Of a DNA stretch of 64,000 bases, positions 21,801 to 30,130 are shown piece after piece; the first letter of the stretch is position 1; each line of letters begins with the position of its first letter. The notes under the pieces were generated by a model that ran no database searches, was not told the DNA's origin, and saw nothing but the letters and a program-made list of their open reading frames with translations. This DNA comes from Dehalococcoidales bacterium. Its GTDB lineage: Bacteria; Chloroflexota; Dehalococcoidia; Lucifugimonadales; Lucifugimonadaceae. The stretch is taken from assembly GCA_009937255.1 (NCBI GenBank), contig JAACCT010000037.1, positions 1-64,000 on the forward strand. Reading direction: 5' to 3'. Both the position numbers and the translations under genes were made by a program.

Positions 21801-22159
21801 TCTATAGAGGTAATACTTGTACCTAGTATTTTTACATTATATTTTTCTAAAATACCAAGATTATTTAATTCTGAAGTTAAATTTAAACCTGTTTGACCTC
21901 CTAAAGTCCCTAATATACCGAAAGGTTTTTCTTTTTTTATAATACTTTCAACAATTTCTGGAGTAATAGGCTCTATATAAATCCTATCTGCCATCTCTTT
22001 ATCAGTCATAATCGTAGCTGGATTAGAATTAATCAAAACCACTCTATAACCTTCTTCTCTTAATGATTTACATGCTTGAGCTCCTGCATAATCAAATTCA
22101 GCAGCCTGCCCTATAATAATTGGTCCAGAACCTACAACTAATACTGTATTATTTTTCAT
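18896..22159 (-). CDS. carB: Carbamoyl-phosphate synthase large subunit
   Basis: Duplicated ATP-grasp halves: [33 protein letters not shown] and [23 protein letters not shown]. Confidence 0.99.
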   Translation of the reverse strand: [1087 protein letters not shown]

Positions 22160-23251
22160 TTATTTACCTTTATATTGGTTTATTTTTTCTACAAATTCAT
22201 CAAATATATACTCTGAATCTTTTGGTCCAGGTGAGGCTTCAGAGTGATATTGTATAGAAAAAACAGGAAGTTTTTTATGATTAAGGCCCGAAACAGTTCC
22301 ATCATTCATATTTGTATGAGTAATTTCTAGATCACTATGAATATTCTTATTTGACACAGCATATCCATGGTTTTGAGAAGTTACATATACCCTATTTTGT
22401 TTTATATCTTTTACCGGTTGGTTACCACCTCTATGACCAAAAGGAAGCTTAAATGTTTGTAAACCAAAAGATTTTGCAATTAATTGATGTCCCAAGCATA
22501 TACCTAATATAGGAGTTCCTGAATCAATTAATTTCTTAATATTTGGAATTAAATTATCTAAATTTTTTGGATCACCTGGTCCTGGAGATAAAACAATACC
22601 ATCAGGTTTTTCAAATAAAATTTCTTCAGCCTTAGAGTCATAAGGAAAAATATTTACAGCACAATTTCTTTTTTTCAATAATCGTAAAATATTATTTTTA
22701 ACTCCAAGATCTAATACAGAAATTTTTATATCAAAGTCATTTTTTTTATCATAAATAATTTCTTTTCTAGAAACTTGAGATACAAAATTTTCTTCATCAT
22801 AATGTTTAATTGAGTTTATTTTATTTAAAATATTTTTTAAGCTATTATCAGAGGTTATAGCTCCCATCATTACTCCTGCATTTCTAATTTGTTTTACAAT
22901 TGATCTTGTATCTAAACCATAAATACCAGGGATTTTATTTTCTAACAAATATTGATCAAGATTCATTACAGAATTATTATGAGATGGTTTCTCACAAAAC
23001 TGTCTTACAACAAATCCTTGTACTTGAATTTCGGATGATTCCACATCTTCTTTACTAATTCCATAGTTACCTATGAGTGGATAAGTAGGTATTAGTATTT
23101 GTCCTCTATAAGATGGATCAGTTAACATTTCTTGATAACCAGTCATAGATGTGTTAAAAACTACTTCTCCAATAATCTCTTTTTCAAATCCGAAAGAAAA
23201 GCCATTATAAATAGAACCATCTTGTAATACTAGATTTATTTTTTTAATCAT
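22160..23251 (-). CDS. carA: Carbamoyl-phosphate synthase small subunit
   Basis: GEVVFNTSMTGYQEMLTDPSYRGQIL; PILGICLGHQLIAKSFG; SIQYHSEASPGP. Confidence 0.99.
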   Translation of the reverse strand: MIKKINLVLQDGSIYNGFSFGFEKEIIGEVVFNTSMTGYQEMLTDPSYRGQILIPTYPLIGNYGISKEDVESSEIQVQGFVVRQFCEKPSHNNSVMNLDQYLLENKIPGIYGLDTRSIVKQIRNAGVMMGAITSDNSLKNILNKINSIKHYDEENFVSQVSRKEIIYDKKNDFDIKISVLDLGVKNNILRLLKKRNCAVNIFPYDSKAEEILFEKPDGIVLSPGPGDPKNLDNLIPNIKKLIDSGTPILGICLGHQLIAKSFGLQTFKLPFGHRGGNQPVKDIKQNRVYVTSQNHGYAVSNKNIHSDLEITHTNMNDGTVSGLNHKKLPVFSIQYHSEASPGPKDSEYIFDEFVEKINQYKGK

Positions 23252-24579
23252 TAGTGCTCCTTATAAACAATTTTTCCTCCATATATCGTCATATAAACTT
23301 TCCCAAAAAGTTCTGAGTTGATTAGTGGAGAATTTATACTTTTAGACAAAAAGGTTTTTTTACTAACTATAAAAGATTTACTTTCATCTATGATTGTAAA
23401 ATCAGCTTCGTAGCCTTTTTTAATTTTTCCTACTTTTAAATTCATAATTTTATTAAGTAATTCCCCTGGTGCATTAGACATAAATTTAATGACTTCTTGA
23501 ATGCTAAGTTCTTCATTATTAACTAAAGTAAGCATTGTAGAAAGAGCTAATTCTGCACCATTAATTCCAGCAGGTGCATCTTCAAAAGTATTTAATTTAT
23601 CACCTTGAGAATGAGGAGCATGATCAGTTGCAATTAAATTAATAGTTCCATCTTTTAATGCACTGATTAACTCTTTTCTATCTTCTTCGGTTCTTAAAGG
23701 AGGATTAACTCTAGTATTAGTATCATATGAATTTAAATTAAGAAATTCAGGAACATTTCCTTTTAATCCATATGTCCAAAGTTCATTCATAAATAAATGG
23801 TGAGGAGTTACTTCTGCAATAATATTAATTCCTAATTTTTTAGCATTTCTGATAAGTTCAATACTTTTTTTTGAAGATATATGTTGAAAATAAAGAGAAT
23901 ATTTATTTTTCTTAGCAATTTTAATATCTCTTTCAATTATTTTTGACTCAGCTTCGCTAGAACGAGGATTTAGTCCTAGTCTTATAGATATAGGGCTGTC
24001 ATTGATTACACCATTATTTATCAAATCTGTATCTTCACAGTGCTGAAAAATCAATTTGTTATTATTTTTAGCTTTTAATAATCCTTTTGTAAATAACTCA
24101 GGATTTTCTACAACATCTCCATCGTCACTAAAACCTACTACTCCATAATTTGACAAAGCATCAATATCAACTAGCTTTTCCCCTTTTCTTCCTACTGTTA
24201 CAGAAGCTGTTTGCAAAACTCTTATTGAAGCATTTTTATTTATAATATCTTTTTGTTTTTCTAAAACTTCCACACAATCCATAGTAGGTGTTGTATTTGC
24301 CATCATTAAAACTGTCGTAAATCCTCCTTTTGCAGAAGATTTCGAACCAGATTCTATATTTTCTTTATAAGTTTCTCCAGGATCTCTATAGTGAACATGT
24401 AAATCAATTAAGCCAGGGATTAATGTTTTTTTATTGAGATCAATGATTTCTAAATTACTAATATCTATATTTTTAGAAATTTGAATAATTTTTCCATCAT
24501 CAATTAACAGATCAGAGATTTCATTTAAATTTTCAGAAGGATCTATAATTTTTGCATTTTTGATTATAAATTTTTTCAT
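23251..24579 (-). CDS. pyrC: Dihydroorotase
   Basis: LIDLHVHYRDPGETYKENIESGSKSSAKGGFTTV; ATDHAPHSQGDK. Confidence 0.98.
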   Translation of the reverse strand: MKKFIIKNAKIIDPSENLNEISDLLIDDGKIIQISKNIDISNLEIIDLNKKTLIPGLIDLHVHYRDPGETYKENIESGSKSSAKGGFTTVLMMANTTPTMDCVEVLEKQKDIINKNASIRVLQTASVTVGRKGEKLVDIDALSNYGVVGFSDDGDVVENPELFTKGLLKAKNNNKLIFQHCEDTDLINNGVINDSPISIRLGLNPRSSEAESKIIERDIKIAKKNKYSLYFQHISSKKSIELIRNAKKLGINIIAEVTPHHLFMNELWTYGLKGNVPEFLNLNSYDTNTRVNPPLRTEEDRKELISALKDGTINLIATDHAPHSQGDKLNTFEDAPAGINGAELALSTMLTLVNNEELSIQEVIKFMSNAPGELLNKIMNLKVGKIKKGYEADFTIIDESKSFIVSKKTFLSKSINSPLINSELFGKVYMTIYGGKIVYKEH

Positions 24580-24583
24580 AAAT

Positions 24584-25513
24584 CTATTTACCTAATAAAC
24601 TTTCTATAATAATTTGCCTAACATATACTCCATTTTTAACTTGGTTATTGATTAAAGATTTATCAGAGTGAACTAGTTTATGAGAAATTTCAATTTCTTC
24701 ATTAACTGGACCTGGATGCATAATTAATACATTTTTTTTACATTTTTCTATTAAATCTTCATCAATTTTCCAATTATTTTGATATTTCTCAAAATCAACA
24801 TCAAAATTATTATTAAATCTTTCTTTTTGAATTCTTAAGGGCATAATTATATCTGAATTTAGTATTGGTTTTTCAAGTTCATCATAAATTTTTATTTTTC
24901 CTGAATTTTTTTTATTTAGAAATTCATATGCCTGTAAAATCTCATCTGATATTAATTCTTTAGGTCCTAAAATATTTACATTACAACCCATTTTTATAAA
25001 TCCTATAATATTTGATCTAGCTACCCTACTAAAAATAAAATCGCCCACAATAGAAATTTCTAAATTATCAAAGTTTTTATTTTTTTCATAAATAGTGAAT
25101 AAATCTGCAATAGTTTGAGTAGGATGAGCATGCGAACCATCTCCAGCATTGAGAACTGACGAGGTTACATGTTTAGCTGCAAAGTGTGAAGCTCCTGATG
25201 AGGGATGTCTAATAATAATTAAATCCATACCAATACTATCAATAGTTTTGAGGGTATTGTAAAAAGATTCACCTTTATTTTTACTAGATTTTGAACCATC
25301 TAAATTATGAAATTTCAGTCCTAAGTTATTTGAAGCTTTTTCAAAGCTAAGCTTAGTTCTTGTTGAATCTTCATAAAAAAGTGCACAAATATTTTTATTA
25401 AAATTTTCTTTCCTATTACTAATTTTAAGTTTTGATGTTTTATTAAGAATTTCTAAAATATAGTCTTTTTCAAAAAGATCTACATCCAAAAAATGTTTTT
25501 TTAAATCACTCAT
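24584..25513 (-). CDS. pyrB: Aspartate carbamoyltransferase catalytic subunit
   Basis: FYEDSTRTKLSFEKASNNLG, NAGDGSHAHPTQTIADLFTI, MHPGPVNEEIEI. Confidence 0.98.
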   Translation of the reverse strand: MSDLKKHFLDVDLFEKDYILEILNKTSKLKISNRKENFNKNICALFYEDSTRTKLSFEKASNNLGLKFHNLDGSKSSKNKGESFYNTLKTIDSIGMDLIIIRHPSSGASHFAAKHVTSSVLNAGDGSHAHPTQTIADLFTIYEKNKNFDNLEISIVGDFIFSRVARSNIIGFIKMGCNVNILGPKELISDEILQAYEFLNKKNSGKIKIYDELEKPILNSDIIMPLRIQKERFNNNFDVDFEKYQNNWKIDEDLIEKCKKNVLIMHPGPVNEEIEISHKLVHSDKSLINNQVKNGVYVRQIIIESLLGK

Positions 25514-26069
25514 TGATATGTGTCTCTTCTTTATATAGTTCTATCTTGTCTACTCCATCAATTTCTTTCATTGAAACTTTCACATGCTCATTATTAGAGG
25601 TTGGGATATTTTTACCAACAAAATCTGGCCTTATAGTAACTTCTCTATGGCCTCTATCAATTAGTGCTGCAAGCTTGATATTATTTGGTCTACCTAGAGT
25701 AAAAATAGCTTCCAAAGAAGCCCTTATAGTCCTTCCCGTAAATAAAACATCATCAATTAATACTAAATTTTTATCCTGTACAGAAATTTCAATATTTAAA
25801 GATTTTATTTTATTTGAGGTTTTTATATCATCTCTAAAGAATTTTGTATCAAAAGGATAATAATTTAATGTCGTATTCTCATAGGAACTAATTGCTTCAG
25901 AAATTCTTTTAGCAATATGCTGTCCTCTAGTCTTAATGCCTAAAAGAATTAGATTTTTAGTTCCTTCATTTGATTCAATAATTTCATGTGAAATACGAGC
26001 TATAGCTCTACGAATATCATTTTCATCAAACAGTGTTTTATAATAATATTTATTTTTATCTGTAAACAA
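25506..26069 (-). CDS. pyrR: PyrR bifunctional pyrimidine regulator / uracil phosphoribosyltransferase
   Basis: DIRRAIARISHEIIE, GIKTRGQHIAKRI, LVLIDDVLFTGRTIRASLEAI, LIDRGHREVTIRPDFVGKNIPT; TTG start. Confidence 0.97.
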   Translation of the reverse strand: MFTDKNKYYYKTLFDENDIRRAIARISHEIIESNEGTKNLILLGIKTRGQHIAKRISEAISSYENTTLNYYPFDTKFFRDDIKTSNKIKSLNIEISVQDKNLVLIDDVLFTGRTIRASLEAIFTLGRPNNIKLAALIDRGHREVTIRPDFVGKNIPTSNNEHVKVSMKEIDGVDKIELYKEETHINE

Positions 26070-26111
26070 AATTTGTCCTTGTGGTTTCTCTGAACCCGCT
26101 TAAAGAAATTT
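26069..26111 (-). promoter_or_regulatory. PyrR-binding-type RNA hairpin overlapping the pyrR Shine-Dalgarno
   Basis: - strand RNA: AAAUUU CUUU AAGC GGGUU CAGAGA AACC AC AAGG AC AAAUUU; CAGAGA loop fits the PyrR-binding-loop CNGNGA pattern; AAGGA lies in the lower stem. Confidence 0.65.
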
Positions 26112-26277
26112 GATCAAATAAATAATAACAATTTATGGAAATAATTCAACGATTATCTTATTAAATTAAACTTATTAAAGATTTAAATAATTTATAAAAT
26201 ATCAAATTTTAAAGTTTTCTATATAAATAACTGCAATAAGTGGCAATAATACTACCGTTTTTTAATTAACAATATGT

Positions 26278-26318
26278 GATAAATAACAGATAATAAAAAG
26301 ATAAATAATAGATAATAA
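26278..26318. repeat. Short tandem direct repeat in the leader of the FNR-like gene
   Basis: gataaataacagataataa (26278-26296) / gataaataatagataataa (26300-26318), 18/19 identity, 22-nt period. Confidence 0.7.
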
Positions 26319-26346
26319 TAAGATAACTATTTAGGAGGCTAATGCA

Positions 26347-27084
26347 ATGACATTAAATGTTGTTAAAGGAAAATTTATGTGGGCTAAACTCACAAAAAGA
26401 GAACAACTAACTGAAGATTTATGGAAAATGTGGCTTCAACCAGAGGAAAAATTTGATTTTAAACCTGGGCAATATTGCACAATTGGATCAGGTGGAATTG
26501 AAAGAGCATATTCTATAGCTTCTTCTCCAGATGAAGATCAAATAGAGCTGTTTGTTGAACTAGTTCCTCCTCCAGATGGTAATTTGACTCCTCTTTTAAA
26601 TGAACTAAAAGTTGGAGATGCTGTAACTATTAGACCAAGAGCAAAGGGAATTTTTGTACTAAAACCAGATTTTAAGAATCATGTTATGGTTGGAACTGTT
26701 ACTGGTGTTGCACCTTACGTAAGTATGCTTAGAAAACATTTAAAAAATGAAGAATTTTCAAATAATAATTATTATGTACTTGAAGGAGCTTCTTACACTG
26801 ATGAATTTGGCTATGATGAAGAACTTAGAAATTTGGCCGATAATAATAATAATGTTTTATTTGAAGGTTCAATTAGCAGGCCAAATGAAGATAAAAATAA
26901 TAATTGGAAGGGTTTAGAAGGAAGAATTAATAATTTAGTAGTGGCAAAGATGGAAGAATGGGGCATAAAACCAAGTGAAACTATTGTTTATGCATGTGGG
27001 CATCCAGGAATGATAGAAGATGTAAAAGAAAAACTAGAAAATACTGAATATACTTTTCTTGAAGAAAGATTTTGGAAAGATTAA
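26347..27084 (+). CDS. Ferredoxin-NADP reductase-like FAD/NAD-binding oxidoreductase
   Basis: KPGQYCTIG, RAYSIASSP, MVGTVTGVAPYVSMLR, YACGHPGMIEDVKE, terminal EERFW. Confidence 0.88.
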   Translation: MTLNVVKGKFMWAKLTKREQLTEDLWKMWLQPEEKFDFKPGQYCTIGSGGIERAYSIASSPDEDQIELFVELVPPPDGNLTPLLNELKVGDAVTIRPRAKGIFVLKPDFKNHVMVGTVTGVAPYVSMLRKHLKNEEFSNNNYYVLEGASYTDEFGYDEELRNLADNNNNVLFEGSISRPNEDKNNNWKGLEGRINNLVVAKMEEWGIKPSETIVYACGHPGMIEDVKEKLENTEYTFLEERFWKD

Positions 27085-27118
27085 ATATAAAAAAATAAAT
27101 TTATAAAAGGAGTAAATT

Positions 27119-28012
27119 ATGGGAGAAAAAATAGCATTTATTGGTTTAGGAATAATGGGAAAGCCAATGGCAAAAAACTTAATTAAAGAAGGATATGAAT
27201 TATATGTATACGATTTATTTCCTGAACCAGTATCAGAATTAGTGAAAGAAGGAGCAACTGCATGTAAATCAGCAGCTGAAGCTTCATCTAATACAAATAT
27301 AACTCTAACTATGGTGCAAGATGGACCTCAAGCAGAGTCTGCTATTACTGGAAAAGGTGGAGTTATAGAAGGAGCATCTAAAGGTCATTTAGTTATTGAT
27401 ATGAGCTCTATTGCACCTGGTGTTTCACAAAGAATTGGAGAAATATGTGATAAAAATGGTGTCAATTTTCTTGATGCTCCAGTTTCTGGAGGAGAACCAT
27501 TCGCAATTTCTGGAGATTTAGCAATAATGGTTGGTGGGTCTGCAGGAGATTTTGAGCAGGCAAAACCTTTATTTGATATTTTAGGTAAATCAGCAATTTT
27601 GTGTGGTAAGCACGGAGCAGGACAAGTAACAAAGTTAGCTAATCAAATATGTGTGGGAGCAAATATTCATGCTCTAGCAGAAGCTTTGGCATTAGCTGCT
27701 AAATCTGGAGTTAACCCAGAAACAGTATATAAGGCGATTGAAGGTGGACTTGCAGGTTCTAATGTAATAAACGCAAAAGCTCCAATGATGGTTGACAGAA
27801 ATTTTGAACCAGGATTCAGAATTGAGTTGCACTATAAAGATATAAATAACGCAATGGAAGCAGCAAGAGACTTAAACTTACCACTACAAGTAACTTCTAA
27901 CTTACAACAAGTTCTTACTAGCTTAATGATCCAAGGTGAAGGAAAAAGTGATCATTCTGCTATTGCAAAATATGTAGAACAATTAGCTGGTGTTGAAATT
28001 AAAAAACATTAG
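27119..28012 (+). CDS. NAD(P)-dependent beta-hydroxyacid dehydrogenase (3-hydroxyisobutyrate/tartronate-semialdehyde reductase family)
   Basis: IAFIGLGIMGKPMAKNLIKEGY; FLDAPVSGGEPFAISGDLAIMVGG; GAGQVTKLANQI. Confidence 0.92.
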   Translation: MGEKIAFIGLGIMGKPMAKNLIKEGYELYVYDLFPEPVSELVKEGATACKSAAEASSNTNITLTMVQDGPQAESAITGKGGVIEGASKGHLVIDMSSIAPGVSQRIGEICDKNGVNFLDAPVSGGEPFAISGDLAIMVGGSAGDFEQAKPLFDILGKSAILCGKHGAGQVTKLANQICVGANIHALAEALALAAKSGVNPETVYKAIEGGLAGSNVINAKAPMMVDRNFEPGFRIELHYKDINNAMEAARDLNLPLQVTSNLQQVLTSLMIQGEGKSDHSAIAKYVEQLAGVEIKKH

Positions 28013-28021
28013 AGATTAAAA

Positions 28022-28063
28022 AAAATCAATCAACTCCAAAGATTATTGGGGTTGATTGATTTT
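28022..28063 (+). terminator. Intrinsic terminator-like hairpin after the dehydrogenase gene
   Basis: aaaatcaatcaactcc (28022-28037) / ggggttgattgatttt (28048-28063), one wobble pair. Confidence 0.75.
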
Positions 28064-28098
28064 AAAATTACCGAAAACTTATAAAAATAATTTTTATA

Positions 28099-28419
28099 TT
28101 AATCAATACCTTCCCAAAATTCTACCCAACTTCCAGGACCATCTGATTTATCAACTAATTCGTTAAGTTTTGAGTATGATTCAGATTTTGGAATTTGGTT
28201 ACCTTTTCTGTAAGGAGAATCAATTATATCGGCTGTCCACTGCATATATACTCTGTTTAATTCATCTTTAGGACTAGGAAGAGTTCCTCCATTAAAATAA
28301 ATCATTGATTTGGACCTTGGCCCAGCACTAGAATATTCAGTAGCAATTTCTTTGACTAATTCAGCTGCTTTCCTAGCTTGACCATTCTGTACTTTCCATA
28401 CTCTTCTAATATGATACAT
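28099..28419 (-). CDS. Hypothetical protein, possibly ferredoxin-like dimeric alpha/beta barrel (NIPSNAP/ABM-like)
   Basis: Complete 106-aa ORF: MYHIRRVWKVQNGQARKAAELVKEIATEYSSAGPRSK...; good intergenic context. Confidence 0.6.
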   Translation of the reverse strand: MYHIRRVWKVQNGQARKAAELVKEIATEYSSAGPRSKSMIYFNGGTLPSPKDELNRVYMQWTADIIDSPYRKGNQIPKSESYSKLNELVDKSDGPGSWVEFWEGID

Positions 28420-28470
28420 TTTTACCTCTTTAAATATTTGAATATATAATTATCTGAAGTTATTATATAT

Positions 28471-28944
28471 TCAATTTGAATTATTAACTATTTTTATAGC
28501 ATCAACACCTAACTTAATTACATCATCAGGTGGAGATTTTAATAATCCATTTTTATTAATAAGTTTTTTTTCAGATAAGAGTTCTTGAGTTGTAACCCAA
28601 ATCCAATCATCAGACAGAGATGTTTTTCCTGAAGTTGGAATAGCAAAATAAATAAAATCTATGTGTTCATGGTTTCCAATTTTTTTATCAAATACTGATT
28701 CAATCAATATTGCTTCTGGAACAGGGATGTTTGTTAAGTGATCAAAAGAATATCTAGATTTTGTTAAAATTTCAACTTCGATACCCATTTCTTCCTTAAC
28801 TTCTCTTAATCCAGCTTCTACAGGAGTTTCATTTTTATCTATGTGACCACCAGCTGGCAACCACTCTTCAACCTTATTATGCCAATGCAAAGCAATTTTA
28901 CTTTTATATATTACAAATATTGTAGCTGTGAAATGTTTTATCAT
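28471..28944 (-). CDS. NUDIX hydrolase
   Basis: GGHIDKNETPVEAGLREVKEEMGI matches the Nudix box. Confidence 0.95.
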   Translation of the reverse strand: MIKHFTATIFVIYKSKIALHWHNKVEEWLPAGGHIDKNETPVEAGLREVKEEMGIEVEILTKSRYSFDHLTNIPVPEAILIESVFDKKIGNHEHIDFIYFAIPTSGKTSLSDDWIWVTTQELLSEKKLINKNGLLKSPPDDVIKLGVDAIKIVNNSN

Positions 28945-28970
28945 TTTAAAATCTTAAGGCCTCTTAATTA

Positions 28971-29070
28971 ACTAAGGGTGAAATTATCGGGTAAGGAGTT
29001 TCCTTACCGGATAATTTCACCCTTAGTGGAGGTATCTTAACCTTCTGGGCGCCCTAAGTTAGGACACCTC
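28971..29070. repeat. Two adjacent long intergenic hairpins
   Basis: Hairpin 1: 28971-28997 / 29001-29027 (26 of 27 pairs, 3-nt loop). Hairpin 2: 29029-29070 imperfect (GAGGT..TTAAC / GTTAG..ACCTC) with a GGGCGCCC tip. Confidence 0.85.
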
Positions 29071-29275
29071 GCTTATCATTAATATCCAATTTAAAATATC
29101 CTCCTTTCATTTAACTAGTTTATATTTCATGATGTTTTTCAACATCTAATTAAATGATAAAGCGAAAATAGAATAAATTCAATATATTTTTAATTCAATA
29201 AATTACCTAGATAATTATTTTATAGGAAATTTATATGTAGTATCTTTAAAATAATCAAACATATAAATATACACA

Positions 29276-30130
29276 GTGAACATAGAAGAATTTAATTTAA
29301 ATATACCTTTAGCAAGTTATAAAAATAGCCATTTTATAAGTATTTTAAGACCATGGATAAATGTAGGGAATGTTGGTCATAATGCAATAAGCAGATTAGT
29401 AAAAATTTTCGATTTAGAAGAGATCGGTAGGCTAAAAAAGCCTAGTAAGTATTATGATATGACTAGATATAGACCTGAAATTTTAGAAGAAAATGGGGAA
29501 AGAAAAGTTAGAGTTCCAAATACTGTAATATTTGGAAATAAAATTCCATCAGATAGAAATATTTTCCTTTTATATATGCTTGAACCTCATAATTATGCTG
29601 AAGATTACAATGACGCATTTATTGATTTAATAAAAAAACTAAATGGACAACGTTATACATCTATAGGAGGTATGTTTGACTCTGTTCCACACACAAGACC
29701 TCTACCAGTAACAGGCAGTTACAAAGGATGGATACCTCCTAGTCCTTTAGACCAAACATTAAAGAGAAAATCAAATTATGTCGGACCTACTAGTATGACT
29801 TCTCAACTTTCTCAGATATTAAGTAAAGAATTTTCAATAGAAACTTTATCTTTAATGGTACATATACCACTTTATATTAAGCTTGAAGACGATTTTTTAG
29901 CAACATATCGCTTATTAGAAACTTTATCAAAAATTTATAATTATCCAATAGATTTACCGGAAAGAGAAAAAGGTGAAAAACAATATAAAGAAATTCATAA
30001 AAATTTAGATGGAAATAGCCAAGTTACAGATTTAATAAAACAATTTGAGGCAAATGAAAAATTAAATAATGATGAATTAGGCCTATCTCCTAAAATTGAA
30101 GATTTCCTGAAAGATTTAGAAGATAATTAG
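29276..30130 (+). CDS. PAC2 (proteasome assembly chaperone 2-like) family protein
   Basis: SILRPWINVGNVGHNAISRLVKIF, IGGMFDSVPHTRPLPVTGS, MVHIPLYI; GTG start. Confidence 0.75.
   Translation: MNIEEFNLNIPLASYKNSHFISILRPWINVGNVGHNAISRLVKIFDLEEIGRLKKPSKYYDMTRYRPEILEENGERKVRVPNTVIFGNKIPSDRNIFLLYMLEPHNYAEDYNDAFIDLIKKLNGQRYTSIGGMFDSVPHTRPLPVTGSYKGWIPPSPLDQTLKRKSNYVGPTSMTSQLSQILSKEFSIETLSLMVHIPLYIKLEDDFLATYRLLETLSKIYNYPIDLPEREKGEKQYKEIHKNLDGNSQVTDLIKQFEANEKLNNDELGLSPKIEDFLKDLEDN

Noticed and set aside
28971-29070. Possible tRNA or integron attC site
   Set aside because: No cloverleaf or T-loop (GGTTCGA) pattern; attC core consensus (RYYYAAC/GTTRRRY) is only approximate and no integrase or cassette is present. 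Kept as an unassigned structured element.
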